A stretch of DNA of 64,000 nucleotides from positions 5,840,501 through 5,904,500 of the forward strand of contig JAGUCH010000002.1 in NCBI GenBank assembly GCA_019096065.1, given 5' to 3'. Of the stretch, positions 23,901 through 36,119 are shown one piece after another. Within the stretch, counting starts at the first letter, position 1, and each line of letters begins with the position of its first letter. The translations under genes were made by a program, and so were the position numbers. The DNA comes from Paracyclopina nana. Lineage: Eukaryota > Arthropoda > Copepoda > Cyclopoida > Cyclopettidae. Under the pieces are notes generated by a model. That model was not told the origin of the DNA, searched no databases, and worked only from the letters and a program-made list of their open reading frames with translations.

Positions 23901-26900
23901 AATCGCTAAAAGGATAGAGATGATCATCATGATTCATTATCTGAAGAGCTCTTCTCCCAACATCATGATCTAGGATCTGAAACTTTTTAGCCGTGGAACT
24001 TTTCCCATCATACCTTGATCTTCAACTACTCCAATTTTACCGGAATTTGCGTGTGCGCGCAGCCTTCTTCACTCCTTCTAAAATCCGTTGGTTATACATG
24101 CTTTTTAAGTGAGCTTTTATGCAGGAAACGTGCATTTTGAGGCTTGATCAGATCATTCCTGCGCTTGCCCCATTTTTAAAAAGCAGGTGTTGAATGGATT
24201 TCGTTGCAACATCGTGCGTGTTGAATACGGAAAGTACCAACTACATACATAGGCAGCTTGGCGGCGGGGGAAAAAGCTTTCACAAACGTGATTTGAATTT
24301 GAGCCATTTCTGGCTCCCATTATTCATTTCCACTGTTTGATGTTCATGACAGATGGTGACGCCCCACTTTTGTCGACAAAGTAATGAATTCAAGAAAATC
24401 TAATTGTGATTTGACATTCTCGTGCAAAGAAGGACCTCTTGACAGCAAAAATGCGACAGATAAGAAAAAGCCAAAGCAATTTCAGTTGCTAAGATACATG
24501 GCTTGGCTGTAATTTAGGGCTTTTGGTTTATTTAGTGAGTGCACCACCTTTAAAAACGTAGTGCTAGATTGAAAAATGAGCTTTATTTGCTAGTCTCAAA
24601 GCTTGGTGTCAAGAAGCTCGTCTTCAGTGTATTCTGCCTAGTTTCTGTCAACTTAACATTAATTATACATTGATCGGGAATATTCTGCGCATATCCAATC
24701 TAAACATCATGCGATCTTCTCGGCCGACTTCTAATTGCTTTCTTTCTTCGGAATAGCTTTTTGTTGTGATTGATGTTTCTCGATATAAAAAGAGTACCTT
24801 TTTTGCCCGTGCCTCGCGTGACAACAACGCGCATCCTTAGCTATCAAGTTCTAAAAAGGGGGAAAAGCTGCTTGAGGCAGCAGGGGGAAAAAGTTGAGAT
24901 CGTCGTATAGTTAACCCTTTTGGACCATATAGTGTTGGATAAAAAAAGGCAAGATGGATGGATTCGAGCGGCACTTTTATTTGCCCTAAGTATGCACTAG
25001 TGACCTCTAGCGGCTTTTCCGTGCTACTATAATGCCTTCAGTTTAGATTTGCGAAAATGACATTGATGGGCTGACTTTACATTGTACTAGGTTCAGTATA
25101 GTGAATAGGTCAACTCTTTACAGCAGAAACTTCTTGCGGGAGTAACTTTTGAAGTGCATTTCAATAGGCTGTAGCTAATTGCCACTGTGTTGGTGTGGAA
25201 GCAAAATTAGCCAAGTTAAGAGCCATCTTGTTAGTTTTGCTACAGCAATCATTTTGCTTAAATTGTTTGCATACACTTTGCATAATTATGGTAGCTGTGC
25301 TAGCCTAGCAGAAGCTTGATGTAATCTCTGGCCATTTTGTAGTGTACTGTACAACTTAATGAACCCCTTTTTTTCCTATGGCAGATGAAATCACAAAACA
25401 AGGTCCATCTAGCAGTTGTTGCAGAAAAAGTTTGTCCATTTCCTTGCATTAATTGAACTCCACTTCCAGTAGGTTGGATGCAGTATTTAGCCTCTCAAAG
25501 ATTATTGGAAAAAGATCTGAGAGGATCAAAGCGATACTAAAGATAACCTCATCCAAGTATTGGTGGCCTTTTCCCCCTCCAAAATCGAGAATTAGAAAGG
25601 TGCTTATAAAAGGGGCAGCAACATCATTCTTCATTTTTTTGCCAATGGGTGTGTGAGCTCCATTCAACTCACCGAATAAAAGGGCACGAAGAAAGTCCCT
25701 TTTTAAATTGAATTTTCCAAAAATCAATCAACTCCATCATGAGCACACACAGCGCTACAATAATAATTCGACAAAAGGTATTTGTGATGTAGTACTTTTG
25801 GTGAAAAGTCGAGAATAACCTTGCGCTGATGATGAAGCAATGCAATGTAAATAATTTATTTGCGCAATGATTTTCTGATACAATCTCCAGAACTGTACTG
25901 TATGCACTTGTGTCCAATCTTTCTTGGTTGAATGAGGAAGACCGATTCGTTTCCCAGTATTACTACTGCTAACACATGTCTTCTTTCATGTTAGGGCACC
26001 ATGTGCCAAAACTTTTTTTTACTTGGAGAAAAGTTGACGAAAAGAAGGGGGAAAAATAGTTTTTTTCTTCAACAATTGTCAGTGAGCATGCCTCTTGTTG
26101 CCCAAGTTAGTTAATTCTTATTGCCAGAAACTTGCCCAAAAGAAGCCCTGATGATGTTAGACATATTCAATCTCTGCACAAAAAGCAAAGATGCTGACCA
26201 TAAATGTGATTTTGGATGCTTTCTCAGCGTTGCAATGGCAGCTGAGGGCTCCAAGATTAATTGAGGCTGGCTGTCAAAATGCTGAAATCAAAACCTTCAA
26301 AACCCAGCTCTGCGTGGCTGGTGTATGTGAAAAATGGAGAACGCCTTAGCTGGCAGATTAAAATTCCATAATAGAATGATGTGAGGAGCAGTTTCTGCCA
26401 TCATCATGGAACGAATTTGACCAAAAGTGATCGAATTTCCCCCTATTTCTAGTTCACTTGGCTGGATGGAGATGGCACCACGATTTCAGAGGGAATCACG
26501 ACGGAAACTGAAGTAATTGAAAACACCAAAAGGATCACAGCCATCTCCACTCTCAAGTTGACAGCTAAAAAGACTCATCACAACAAAAATATTACATGTC
26601 AGGCTCAGAATCCGGCAGAATCGGCGCCTGGCTCGGTGAGCATCAAGCTTTTGGTGGAGTATGCTCCAAATGTCACCATTTTGGTTCATCCCAACCCAGT
26701 GAAGGAGGGAGAAACTGTGGAATTTACATGCACTGCACATGCTAACCCTTCAGACATGTCCTACAGGTACTACAACCTTGTTGCATTACGTAAAAGGCTC
26801 CTGTTTCTTCTCAAAAATTCCTTGTCCCTTTTTTCTGGCCTTTTACTGCATCTAGGCACAATAGCCTCCTCCCGTTTTGAGCTTCTGCAAGTCACCAAAA

Positions 26901-29900
26901 ACGGTCAATTTTGGCCACTTGTCAGTAACTTGACCTACTCTCAATCTAATCACTCCTCTGAACCAAAAAAGCGCGCGTGAATTCAACTGTAGGAAACGCA
27001 ATCAGAAAGATTTGCAATAGGTTAAAAGGGGAACTGTGGCAAATATATTTATCTGCTCTTTGTGATCGTTTCTTTCTTCTCCAGATGGTTCATCAACAAT
27101 GAAATAGTGCCTGGAAACCATGGGACCACTTTGAAATTGAAAAGCGTCACTCGGGAGTCCAACAATAAGATTGTGAAATGCGAGGTCAATAACGTGATTG
27201 GCAAGAGCGAGGAGACTGAAACTTTGGATGTCCACTGTGAGCATTATTTATCAAAGGGAAATTGTACAACAGTATACATTTTTTATTTTTCTCTCTCATA
27301 GATGATCCAAGATTTGTCATAGAGCCAACTGACATCAGTGGTGAAAGGGGACAAGATGCTGTCTTGACTTGTGTGGTCGATGGCAATCCCAAGCCAGCCT
27401 ACACATGGTTCAAAAATGGAGACATGAGACATGTATGTATGATTTGAATCACTCAACAAAAAAGGCAATGAAAGGCCAAAGAAAGTATGCAGCTAGAAAC
27501 ATGTGGCACTTGCAGTCCTAGCTTACAATTTGTGATCAACTTTGCAAAAAAATTCTTATAACGATATTAGTGTCCTGTTCATGTAGATCTCCAACTCCTT
27601 AGAAAAACGCACGAAAAACAAAAAAAAATCAGATCCACTTTAAAGTCAACTTGAAAGTAAACAAAATTAATTTTGGCAAGCAAGAGTACTTCAAAAGTAA
27701 ACATCTTCAGCTGAATCAAAGATAGATTTCCATTTTTAACCAAGAAGCATGAAGTTTTGTATTTAAAAATGTTAATAAAGATAACAAAAAAACCTGCAAA
27801 TGTTGCCCCAAAAAATGCTGCTCGATCCCAAGCTGAACTTGTTCGTAGGTAGTCAGCAGATTCACTTTGCCTTGTGACATTTTTTTTTTCCCTTAAGAAG
27901 GCATTCTTTATACATGAACAAGGCATGCGAGTGAGGCTATGTATTTCTGTATGCAAGAATTAGGTTTAGTTCAATGTTGCCATATACTATGCCTTTTTAG
28001 TAGCAGTATGTTTGCTTTTTTGATGGACAGACAAGTCTTTGATATGCATAAACACCTTGCTCAGTAGGCAATGTGTTAATTTTTTGTGGGTTGGAGTAAA
28101 CATTAGTATTCCTTTACAAGCTCTAGACTAATACATGTGTGTGTGCACACACAATTCCCAAGAAGAGGTGTTTGCTAGGTCCCCAATGTACCCTCTCTGT
28201 TGAAGAGAAGTTCAGCAGGCCTCTTGGGCTCCTTCTCCAGCCTCTCACTTTGCAGAGGAGGAGACTTTTGCGTGACACCGGGAAAAAACCGAGTCACAGC
28301 TTCTGCACTGGCCCCAAATCATCCTGAGAAAGTCCCGCTCATTCTCAAGATGAAACGCACCTAAATAAGCTGGTTCAATTTTCAGGTCTTTGGCTACGAC
28401 GGCAACTTGACCGTCAGAATCGATGACTCGAGCATTGGGAAATACATTTGCAGGGCCTCTGTAAAGGGTTTCCGCGAGATTTCGGCCTCAGCTGAGGTTT
28501 TCATGAAAGGCCCTCCCAGAATACTCAATAGTCAAGCCATTCTTTATGGGAGAGTGGGCTCGAATGTGGACCTCATTTGCGACGCTTTTGCCATTCCGCC
28601 GCCCTCTACCATCAGGTGGAGCAACTATGGATTCAGCCTGCCCATAGATGGCGCCTGTGATCACTTTTGTGTCATAGAGCATCCCAGAAAAGATGGATTC
28701 AAGAGCAAACTAGTCATAAGAAACATCATCCAGTCAGATTTTGGAGACTACAATTGCACCGTGGCCAACTCACATGGAACTGACTCCTATGTCATCATTC
28801 TAAAAGAAGAACGTGAGTGCAACAGATGGCGCCATCACTCATTTTGAGAAGCGCGCGAAAATTCAAATTACTCCTCTTGTTTCCAGAGAGCCTGTCCTTG
28901 ATAACAATTTTGTCAGCAGTCATTGGGGGTGTGGTATTAACTGTGGCCGCCATTCTAGTCATGATTTTGTGCAGAAGGTCCTCAGCTTTGACCTTGAAGG
29001 CTATGGGCAACGGCGTGGGCAGCGAAAAGAACGGTTCTAATCAGACAGCCTCTTCGGCCACCTCAAAAACCATGACAACGACAGGGACGTCTACCACCTC
29101 GAGGTCGTACTTCAACGACTCTGATCTGGTCATGTCTGGTGGCGCCAAATCGAATGGAACTGCACTGCTGGATGCATCCTTGGCCCATGACTCCGAAGAT
29201 TGGGAGGGAAATGAGGAGATTCCGGATTCCGGAGCTCTGCTCAGGAAGCAAAAGCCTCAAGTATATCAGCAAAACTTTGCCAATTTTCCAATGGTACTAC
29301 TAACATTCAACTAACGCTACCGATCAAGCTAGGCCTCCAAATTATTCATCTGTCGGAAAATGCAGTCAACTTCTTCTTTAGCAAGAAGGAGAAGCAGCTA
29401 CTGCTGTCAAAGGCAGAGGATCATCATTCTTTTGGGCCGTTGGAACTTCTCTAATAGATGAATAATTAAGGCTGCTTTAGTATACTGGCATGCATGCGCG
29501 AAGTCATTAACTTTTTCTCTCCATATCTTTCAGGACTTGCAAGGATATCCGCCATATGCTTATGGGCTCTACCAGCCACCACCTCCTCCCCCGCCCCTAG
29601 ACCCTGCCCTCGTGGCCCAGGGCTACAGGGGCCTCAATGTGACCGACCCCAGATTTGCTGCCAAATATGGAAACCCCTACTTGAGGTCGGCTGACATGAC
29701 CCTGACCAGCCCCCAACTGGGTAGGGGATACCCTTACGCGACCCTGAACAATCGAGGCTTCAATGCCCCTCCCAGCCCCAACTTGACCGGATTCCCTTCG
29801 ACTGTGGGAGCAGCTGCGGGGCAACAAAGGCCAAAAGGCCATGTCAACTATGCAGGTACCATGGTGGGTAATGGCAAGGCCAAGGCCAACAATGGCCACT

Positions 29901-29956
29901 ACATAGTGTCGCCACAGGCGGATGACAAGGCCGATGCTATGGCCACGCATGTTTGA
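20903..29956 (+). CDS. kirre: Kirre/Roughest/Neph-family immunoglobulin cell-adhesion receptor
   Basis: Coding exons: 20903-21164, 23300-23529, 26453-26766, 27085-27236, 27302-27432, 28386-28812, 28887-29293, 29534-29956; all phases close, giving 781 aa. A signal peptide (about 1-24, ending APSAG) is followed by five Ig domains: Ig1 opens with EFIRQPHDQTAKVGDHVTLPC, Ig3 has VEFTCTAHANP, Ig4 AVLTCVVDGNPKP, Ig5 VDLICDAFAIPPP. One membrane span (about 511-533) ends in CRRSS. The 248-aa tail has a run of seven prolines, several Tyr motifs and ends in THV, the class I PDZ ligand typical of Neph/Kirre. In flies the family mediates myoblast fusion, nephrocyte diaphragm assembly and axon or cell sorting by binding Sns/Hibris (nephrin) partners. 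Whether it is the kirre or rst orthologue cannot be settled here. Most introns are large (318-2923 nt); two are 65 and 74 nt. Confidence 0.93.
21165..23299 (+). other. Kirre intron (2135 nt), nothing else seen
   Basis: Donor GAAG|GTAAAG and acceptor CTTGAAG|GC, phase 1. No embedded gene or clear repeat. Confidence 0.7.
23530..26452 (+). other. Kirre intron (2923 nt), nothing else seen
   Basis: Donor GAG|GTCAGT and acceptor TTTCTAG|TTC, phase 0. No embedded gene or clear repeat. Confidence 0.7.
26767..27084 (+). other. Kirre intron (318 nt), nothing else seen
   Basis: Donor ACAG|GTACTA and acceptor TCTCCAG|A, phase 2, splitting the codon for Arg before WFINN. Confidence 0.7.
27433..28385 (+). 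other. Kirre intron (953 nt), nothing else seen
   Basis: Donor CAT|GTATGT and acceptor TTTTCAG|GTC, phase 0. It splits the fourth Ig domain. No embedded gene recognised. Confidence 0.7.
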
Positions 29957-30040
29957 CCTGAGCGAGTGATATCGTGAAGGCCACAAAGGTCAAGAAATCA
30001 TAACGAATGTAAATGCTTATGCTTCCCTTTCGACTCCCTG

Positions 30041-30046
30041 AATAAA
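30041..30046 (+). promoter_or_regulatory. Poly(A) signal AATAAA of the Kirre-like gene
   Basis: Canonical hexamer 85 nt after the stop codon. Confidence 0.65.
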
Positions 30047-31405
30047 ATGAGTTGGAATTTGTAGCTCGCTATTTCTTGCGCGCCTCAATTAAGGAAATGG
30101 GGAAATTCTTTAGCTTTCTTTTCCTGTCATACATATGCGTTTGTTCAGCCTTATGTATTGTGAATGCACCGCAAGTCGCAAGGCTGGAATGCAAAAAGGT
30201 ATGCATTAAAAAATAATCAAGTCTAATGATGTGGGTCCACGTAACGGGAGCTAGATGGATGAAAAAGGCTACGTTTAGCTGGCCTTGAACTTTCAGCTCT
30301 TTGGCATATACCATGGCTACGTATTGGGAGATATCTTGCAGTGGCGGAGGCTGCTTTTAAATTCGGTCCCTTTTAGCATATGAAAGTGTGGTATTGCATC
30401 AGTCTGAAGTGCAGCTCTCTCACCTTGGAGAAAAAACTACGCGCTGTCATATTGTTGAGGAACGATTTTAAAAAAGCATTGCTGCTTATGTGTTGCACTT
30501 ATACATATATGGTATTTTATACAATATACACGACCTCTGCTACTAATGTCGAGAAAGTTCTCAATACTTCAAAAAGGTTCTCGGTTGGTTAGATCAGACG
30601 TCTCCTTTTTGGCATTTATTGCTCTACTAGCAGTATGAGACACTGCCTACATCAAATATTTATGCATATGACCTCCAATCCGAGGCAAAGTCAAGCACTG
30701 CATATGAATGACCTAACTTTGCACTTGGCTTCAACAATTAGCAGAGTTTCATACGGATAGGGTTTATTTATGACACATGTATTTTTTGGCCAGCCAATAT
30801 GATCAACTATCTGGGGAGGACATCAGCTCACCATGACGCCACTATTGCATTGGTCCACTCTTCTTCGCAGCAAGCTCCAGTCCGTATAATCCCCTTCTGA
30901 GGCAGTAATTCACTTTCATCACGGATTATTTACGGTGGATCAATTCATGTCACTTTTCTAAACCTAATTATACTTACACGTGCTCTCATTAAAATACAGT
31001 TGAAGTTAGACCAAAAATAAATGAATGAAATACCTCAAAGTTGGGATTCGGAGGAAAACCTTTGCAACATGCAAATGGTGAACCTGACCTTGTTGGAATA
31101 AGTAATGGCCCTGTTGCTCATTACTCAGTGGAGGTGAACATTCTTCACCTTTGATCTTGTAGGTTTTACACGATTCTTCACGCCTCTTGCGAAACAAATC
31201 TCATTTGTGATTTTCTTTTATCTTTTATACAAGTTGAATAAAATCTATCCTTCGCGAAGAAATAGCATGAATTGCGCTAGTTGAAATCAAGCCTTTCCTA
31301 TTTCTGTAAAGCAACGTTAAGAGGTTGCGCGCATAAACAATAAAACTTTCCGTTGAGTCGCTGAGGAATTGATAAAAGTTATCTCGTTACTTCTCCACAT
31401 TTCTA
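30047..31405. other. Intergenic DNA, no gene seen
   Basis: Lies between the 3' ends of the Kirre-like and fucosidase genes, which converge. Nothing recognised. Confidence 0.5.
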
Positions 31406-31411
31406 TTTATT
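31406..31411 (-). promoter_or_regulatory. Poly(A) signal AATAAA overlapping the fucosidase stop codon
   Basis: The last codons read CAA TAA ATAG on the minus strand, so AATAAA contains the stop TAA. I found no other minus-strand AATAAA nearby downstream, which suggests a 3' UTR of only some 15-30 nt. Confidence 0.45.
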
Positions 31412-33044
31412 GCAATTCAATTTTGACATGATCATACAGCGCACCTGTTGGATTGATTTTGGACATTTTAAGCACAAGACCCCATATGCAAGGGTGACAA
31501 GCTTTGTACAGCTTGTCTAATGGTGGCATTTGGATTTCTAAATTGTCTGAAGTCTGAGCAAAGTCCAACGTTTCGTTGAGTCCTAAAATCTCGAACGAAC
31601 TTGAATTTTCCTGAGCTTTGACTGAAGCCAATTTTAGCACTGAGTCCTGGGGCCAACCTAGAACTATGGCATATACTACATTGTCCTTAGATGTGAACCA
31701 CACAGTTGGATCCTTGGTCAAGCTGTCGTTCTATAAAGCTTAGCTTAGTTTTTAGTAATTATGATTTTTTGTGATTACTTGATGTGTCCATGGAGAGGTT
31801 TCATAAATAGCTTCGCCATTAATTTTCAGCCATGAACCCAATTGCCTTAGTCTTTCTTCGAAAATTGGGATTATGGTACCTTCTTTAGTCGGTCCAACAT
31901 TGATCAAAATATTGCCACCAAAGCTGACGCTTTCAACGACCTAAGATTACATCCTTCACGAGCACTTTATTTGGAGTTTTTAGCGAGTTACCTGGGATAT
32001 CAGATCTTCGGGGCTGTAAATGTCCTGGATTTGAATGTTTCTCCGGATTCCCCATGACTTGTGGTCTACTGTCATTGCATTTTCCCACTTGTGCTCTACT
32101 AATTGGCCAGGCTGCCATCGATCAGGTCCAGAAAAGAAGCTGCCATGCTTTTTAGCCGTTCCAACTCCCCATCTATCATTAGTGACCACGAAATCCTTGC
32201 TTGGGCTTTCATTGAATAGCCAAGCTAGGAAATCTTGAGAGCCAAAATATTCAGGCTGGGTCTCCCAATCTCCATCTGACCACCAAACATGAGGCTCGGC
32301 CATTAAAGCTAATTCTTTCATTTCCGGAATCATTTTGCTCAAAACGTATTCCCTCGTGGTGAAATTGTTGGCCTTGTCCTTGAGGTATAACGGGTGAAAC
32401 CACTCAAAGAGTGAATAGTAAATGCCAAAATGAAACTCCGGATCTTGGTTGTTAAATGCCTCTTTCAATTCTTTGACGACATTTCTTTTGGCTCCAACAG
32501 ACATTGAATTCCAGCCAAAAGTGTAGCTGGAGTCAAAATTGGCAAAGCCATCGTGGTGCTTTGAAGTGAACACAATGTACCTTTGAAGAGCAGCGATTTC
32601 TTACAGCAGTATCTTAATACTTTTCTATAATTTTACTTTGCTCCCGAGTCAACGACCAGCTCAGCAAAATGGGAAGCATTGAAAAACTCCATGGTCAACT
32701 GAGGGCCAAAGTCTTGATAAGAAAAATTAGGTGGATAATTTTGCTCCATGAAGTGGTTGACATCAGTTTCATTGATATGCCAATTCCACCAAAACCATTC
32801 ACTACGGAATCCTTCATGATAAGAAATTTGGTGATTTTGCTGCTCTTTAATAAATCATGATTAATGACTGACCCGGAACTGAGTAGGGCCCGAAATGCAT
32901 GAAAATCCCTATTTTAGCCTGGTCATACCATGTGGGCAAAGGCCTGGAATCGAGGCTTGTCCAATCCGGAGTATATTGGCCTTCAGTAAGGCAATGATAA
33001 TGGCTGACCGTAATAAATAATGCAGCCGCTTTAGTAAGAGCCAT
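31407..33044 (-). CDS. Alpha-L-fucosidase, GH29
   Basis: Minus-strand exons in reading order: 32873-33044, 32637-32811, 31992-32580, 31779-31940, 31407-31730; introns are 61, 56, 51 and 48 nt; 473 aa, close to the human FUCA1 length. Start chosen at 33044 because [13 protein letters not shown] forms a signal peptide; an in-frame ATG 48 nt upstream (33092) would put a charged stretch before it. GH29 landmarks in order: [56 protein letters not shown] (about 216-220, holding the expected nucleophile Asp), [29 protein letters not shown], then a C-terminal beta-sandwich. The enzyme removes alpha-L-fucose from glycans in the lysosome or after secretion. Apparent stops between pieces are simply the short introns. 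It converges with the Kirre-like gene. Confidence 0.95.
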
Positions 33045-34410
33045 TCTGATCACTACTGGCAATGTTTGCCCAACTTTGCTCCTTTTGTACACAGATTAGA
33101 GCTACCGAAAAGCAAATCTTGCAAATTCCTAACTGTAAGCTGGCTCTGATTTCAAAAACACTCTTAGCTCTTTTGAGTGAGTGCGATAAAAAAGTTTACT
33201 TAACTTTGAGCCTCTTTCCTCGGGAAATTTGAACCAGCCCTACTAATTTCGAGCTGACAGCGCTTATCACACATTCTAACTAGAAATTGCACTGACTCAA
33301 TTGAGCCTTCACAAATGAAATAAAATCATTTGAAAATTATTCGACATAAAATTGCATTTTTCAGCTATAGGAAAAGGGTCAAGATGTGAAAAATACTACT
33401 TGCTTTTTCAAGGATTCTGTCATAAATCAGACAAAATGTAGGCAGAATCTTGGACTCATTTTGCGAGCTGTCATGGAAATAACAACCCTATCTCAGAAAG
33501 AGATGAATTGGAATTTTTTATGCTAACAACAACTACAGATGATCGCGCGCAGGAAATATTTGTCCCATGGGCCAGCAATTTTTGTGTTCATGTTTCCATG
33601 TTTCAATTCGCCAGATGGAATGTTTTTTCCCCCACGTATTGATCTCCGCAAAGAATTGCGAGCTTTCACTCTCGAAAAGCCAGATGATGATGATGATGCT
33701 TTTCAAACAAATTAGCGAAATGGTAAACAAAAATGTTCCATGCTTTCAGCGACAATGATGACAGCTTTTCTCTCCAAGATATGTAAGTAAATTACTACAA
33801 CAGGATAATTGAGCTTTTCAGCTAGAATTACTGCATCCAATAGATGTTGGACGCATACAGCCAAGGCCACGGAAAGTAATTTGGCGTAATTTAGTTTTAG
33901 TACTTCATGCATACACAGAAAGAATTGCGAATTCTCTATTTTTAAAGTGGTCGGTAGCTTCGTAGCTCAATTGCAGCAGAAAACCCGACTCATTTAAATT
34001 ATCTGTCAAAACTAACATGGTGGCTGCATGTTGAAACGAACGACCAAAATTGAGCTTTTCATCAGTAAAAGGCCGAAAGTGGCTTGGCCTAGTTCTGTAA
34101 GAGAAAAAGTATGCGAGCCTCATTTTTCCAATATCTGTCTTGAGGTGAAGCTACAAGAAAGATGGCTTCACTCAAGCCATAATTTCACCTGTCTCCTAAG
34201 ACCTTCTCTTTTTTCTACAAATTGGATGAGGCTACAGTAGAGTAAACTTTGATAATTCTAGAGTTGCACAGTTCTGCTCAGCTTGAATGCATTTTTGCAA
34301 CCTTTTTGTGATCAGATGATTCTTCTAGCTCCTCTTGGAAAGTTAACCAGTTGCAGCCTTTTTGCAAACAGCTTTGTCCCACTGTGCGCACTGCTCCACC
34401 AGGAAATCCA
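33045..34410. other. Shared upstream region of two divergent genes, no gene seen
   Basis: About 1.4 kb between the fucosidase (minus) and the small secreted-protein gene (plus). It probably carries both promoters. A GATGATGATGATGAT run lies near 33683-33698. No coding sequence recognised. Confidence 0.45.
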
Positions 34411-34451
34411 TATATGGCGTATCCATTGCATTTACGCTGAAAAAGGTCAGT
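34411..34451 (+). promoter_or_regulatory. Candidate core promoter (TATATGG plus TCAGT initiator)
   Basis: TATATGG begins at 34411 and an arthropod-type initiator TCAGT sits at 34447-34451, about 38 nt later and 30 nt before the proposed ATG. Spacing is slightly long, so this is tentative. Confidence 0.3.
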
Positions 34452-34479
34452 AGTAAGGCACCCATAGTCAACTTCAGTC

Positions 34480-35262
34480 ATGGTAATGCAACAACAGTGA
34501 GTTTACTTTTCTCAGTCTAATGCTTGACTTTTGTTCCTTTTCCAAGCATTTCCAAGTTTGTTTCGTTGCCTGTCTGCTTGCAATGGCTCACGGCAGGCCT
34601 CAAGGATTAACCTGTCCGAACGGAGAACCCTTCTATGACAATGCCGGAACCGTCGATGAAAATGTGAGTTGAATTGCCTTAGACTTGTTGCTATTCTGCA
34701 TTTGAGCAACATTTGGGGGCATAAAAAAAAGAGAAAATGTTTCCCTTCCAGCGCGACCCATTTTCGATGGAAAATTGCATGTCGCGCACTTTTTTTCTCA
34801 TCAGTTGCGAGTGCGTACAAACTTGAGACTTGGGCGCTCCACGTGAACTTACTCGCCCTTTATTTCCGAGCAAATTCACGGGGTGCAATCATGGTTATGG
34901 ATGCGGCAATGCTCGATAAAATTCAAGCACGGAGAGGTTGAGTCACATTTTTGCCATTTAGCCTACGGCATCGAGTCATGCTGGGATTTGCAGAGTTGGC
35001 TCGTACGAGATATGTATAGCATCCGTTCATTTAGGGCTGCACCGTGGGCTACTGCGATAAAGTGTGCCCAACTGGAGCGTTCACCAACGACAATCGGTCC
35101 GTGACTTTTTCCGGCAACCGAGGGCCCACCGGCACCGGCAGCAACGGCAACGCTGGGCCGGTCGACCAAGCCGGTCATGCCGTCGACCCCGCGGCGGTGA
35201 GCCTGCTGAAGCAGCAGCAAGACTACATCAAATGGGCTGAAGCTCAAGTGGCCGGGAAATGA
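34480..35262 (+). CDS. Small secreted cysteine-containing protein, family unknown
   Basis: Proposed exons 34480-34482 (ATG alone, then GTAATG donor), 34547-34663 and 35035-35262; 115 aa. The first intron is 64 nt and the second 371 nt, all phase 0. The product begins MHFQVCFVACLLAMAHG, a clear signal peptide, followed by a Cys-containing segment (TCPNGEPFYDNAG, then GCTVGYCDKVCPTGAF with three cysteines), a Gly/Asn/Thr-rich linker and an Ala/Gln-rich C-terminus ending EAQVAGK. Four cysteines in the mature part could form two disulfides. I do not recognise the family. The one-codon first exon is inferred; if wrong, translation could start at the internal Met at 34583, which would lose the signal peptide. 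The final exon's codon use is GC-rich compared with the surroundings, which supports coding. Confidence 0.6.
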
Positions 35263-36119
35263 AGTGAAGTTGAAATACACGAAAATGCCGCGCAGCAGTT
35301 GACCTTGGTAATGCGCGATTGCTTCACGGCTCACCGGCTCGGGCTTGAAGCTTAAAAACCGCCCGTATCTCTTCGACGGATTTCAACACAGTTTCTCAAG
35401 TCATTAGCATGTCTGCCTTGATTTCTCCAGACCTTACGCTGCAGCCGTGGAAACAATGGGCGCAGCCGAGAGTTTTAAAACCGCGGAGTGACCAAAAAGT
35501 GGCAGAAACTGGAAAAGTCAGACCGAGTTTCTCTCGCTCTCTCGGTAATCGTGATTTGCATTATTGAAACTGGTTATTCCGCCACTTTAATGTTAATCCG
35601 TTCGGGAAATTGACGATGCACCCTGTCAAAAGTCACGGTGCACTTTTGAATGGGGCCCGCGCGTTGATTTTCAATTCGGCCAATATTAAAAACCCGGCCG
35701 AGATGGAAGGAGCAGCGGCTTCGCCCGCAACAATGCACAATGATGGGTTTTAGTCTCCGTTTTGCCCATCGTGGCTCAAACTTGGATTTTCTCTCGCGCA
35801 CAGGCCTCTCACGCTCTTGAACTCGATCATCCACTGCAAAGTGCAAACGCGATGTTTGCTACTTCGGAGAGGTAAAAAAAAGTCGGGAAATGAGAGGGTG
35901 CCACCATGCATATGCCCATTGAGCGCGTTTCCAATCTTTTGGCGAAATTTGTCCTTTGCATGGCCGCTCGAACGCCGGCTGAGCGTGGGCATGGTTTACA
36001 GTGCGCGATTCCATCTGGCAGGTTGGAAATATTCTCAAGTTGAAAGTGGGCATTTGACTGCTGACTGCCGCGCGTTGAAGTGGTGTCCTCGTTCCAGAGG
36101 GAAAATGTGACCATCGAAC
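35263..36119. other. Intergenic DNA between two secreted-protein genes
   Basis: Slightly GC-richer than average. An ATTAAA at 35685-35690 is the nearest possible poly(A) signal for the upstream gene; no AATAAA was seen. The promoter of the next gene must lie here, but no clear TATA box is visible. Confidence 0.4.

Noticed and set aside
32812-32872. Stop codon and frame change in the fucosidase reading, as if a pseudogene
   Set aside because: A 61-nt intron with GTCAGT donor and GAAG acceptor removes it and joins SVPG to FRSEWFWW in phase, as the family requires.
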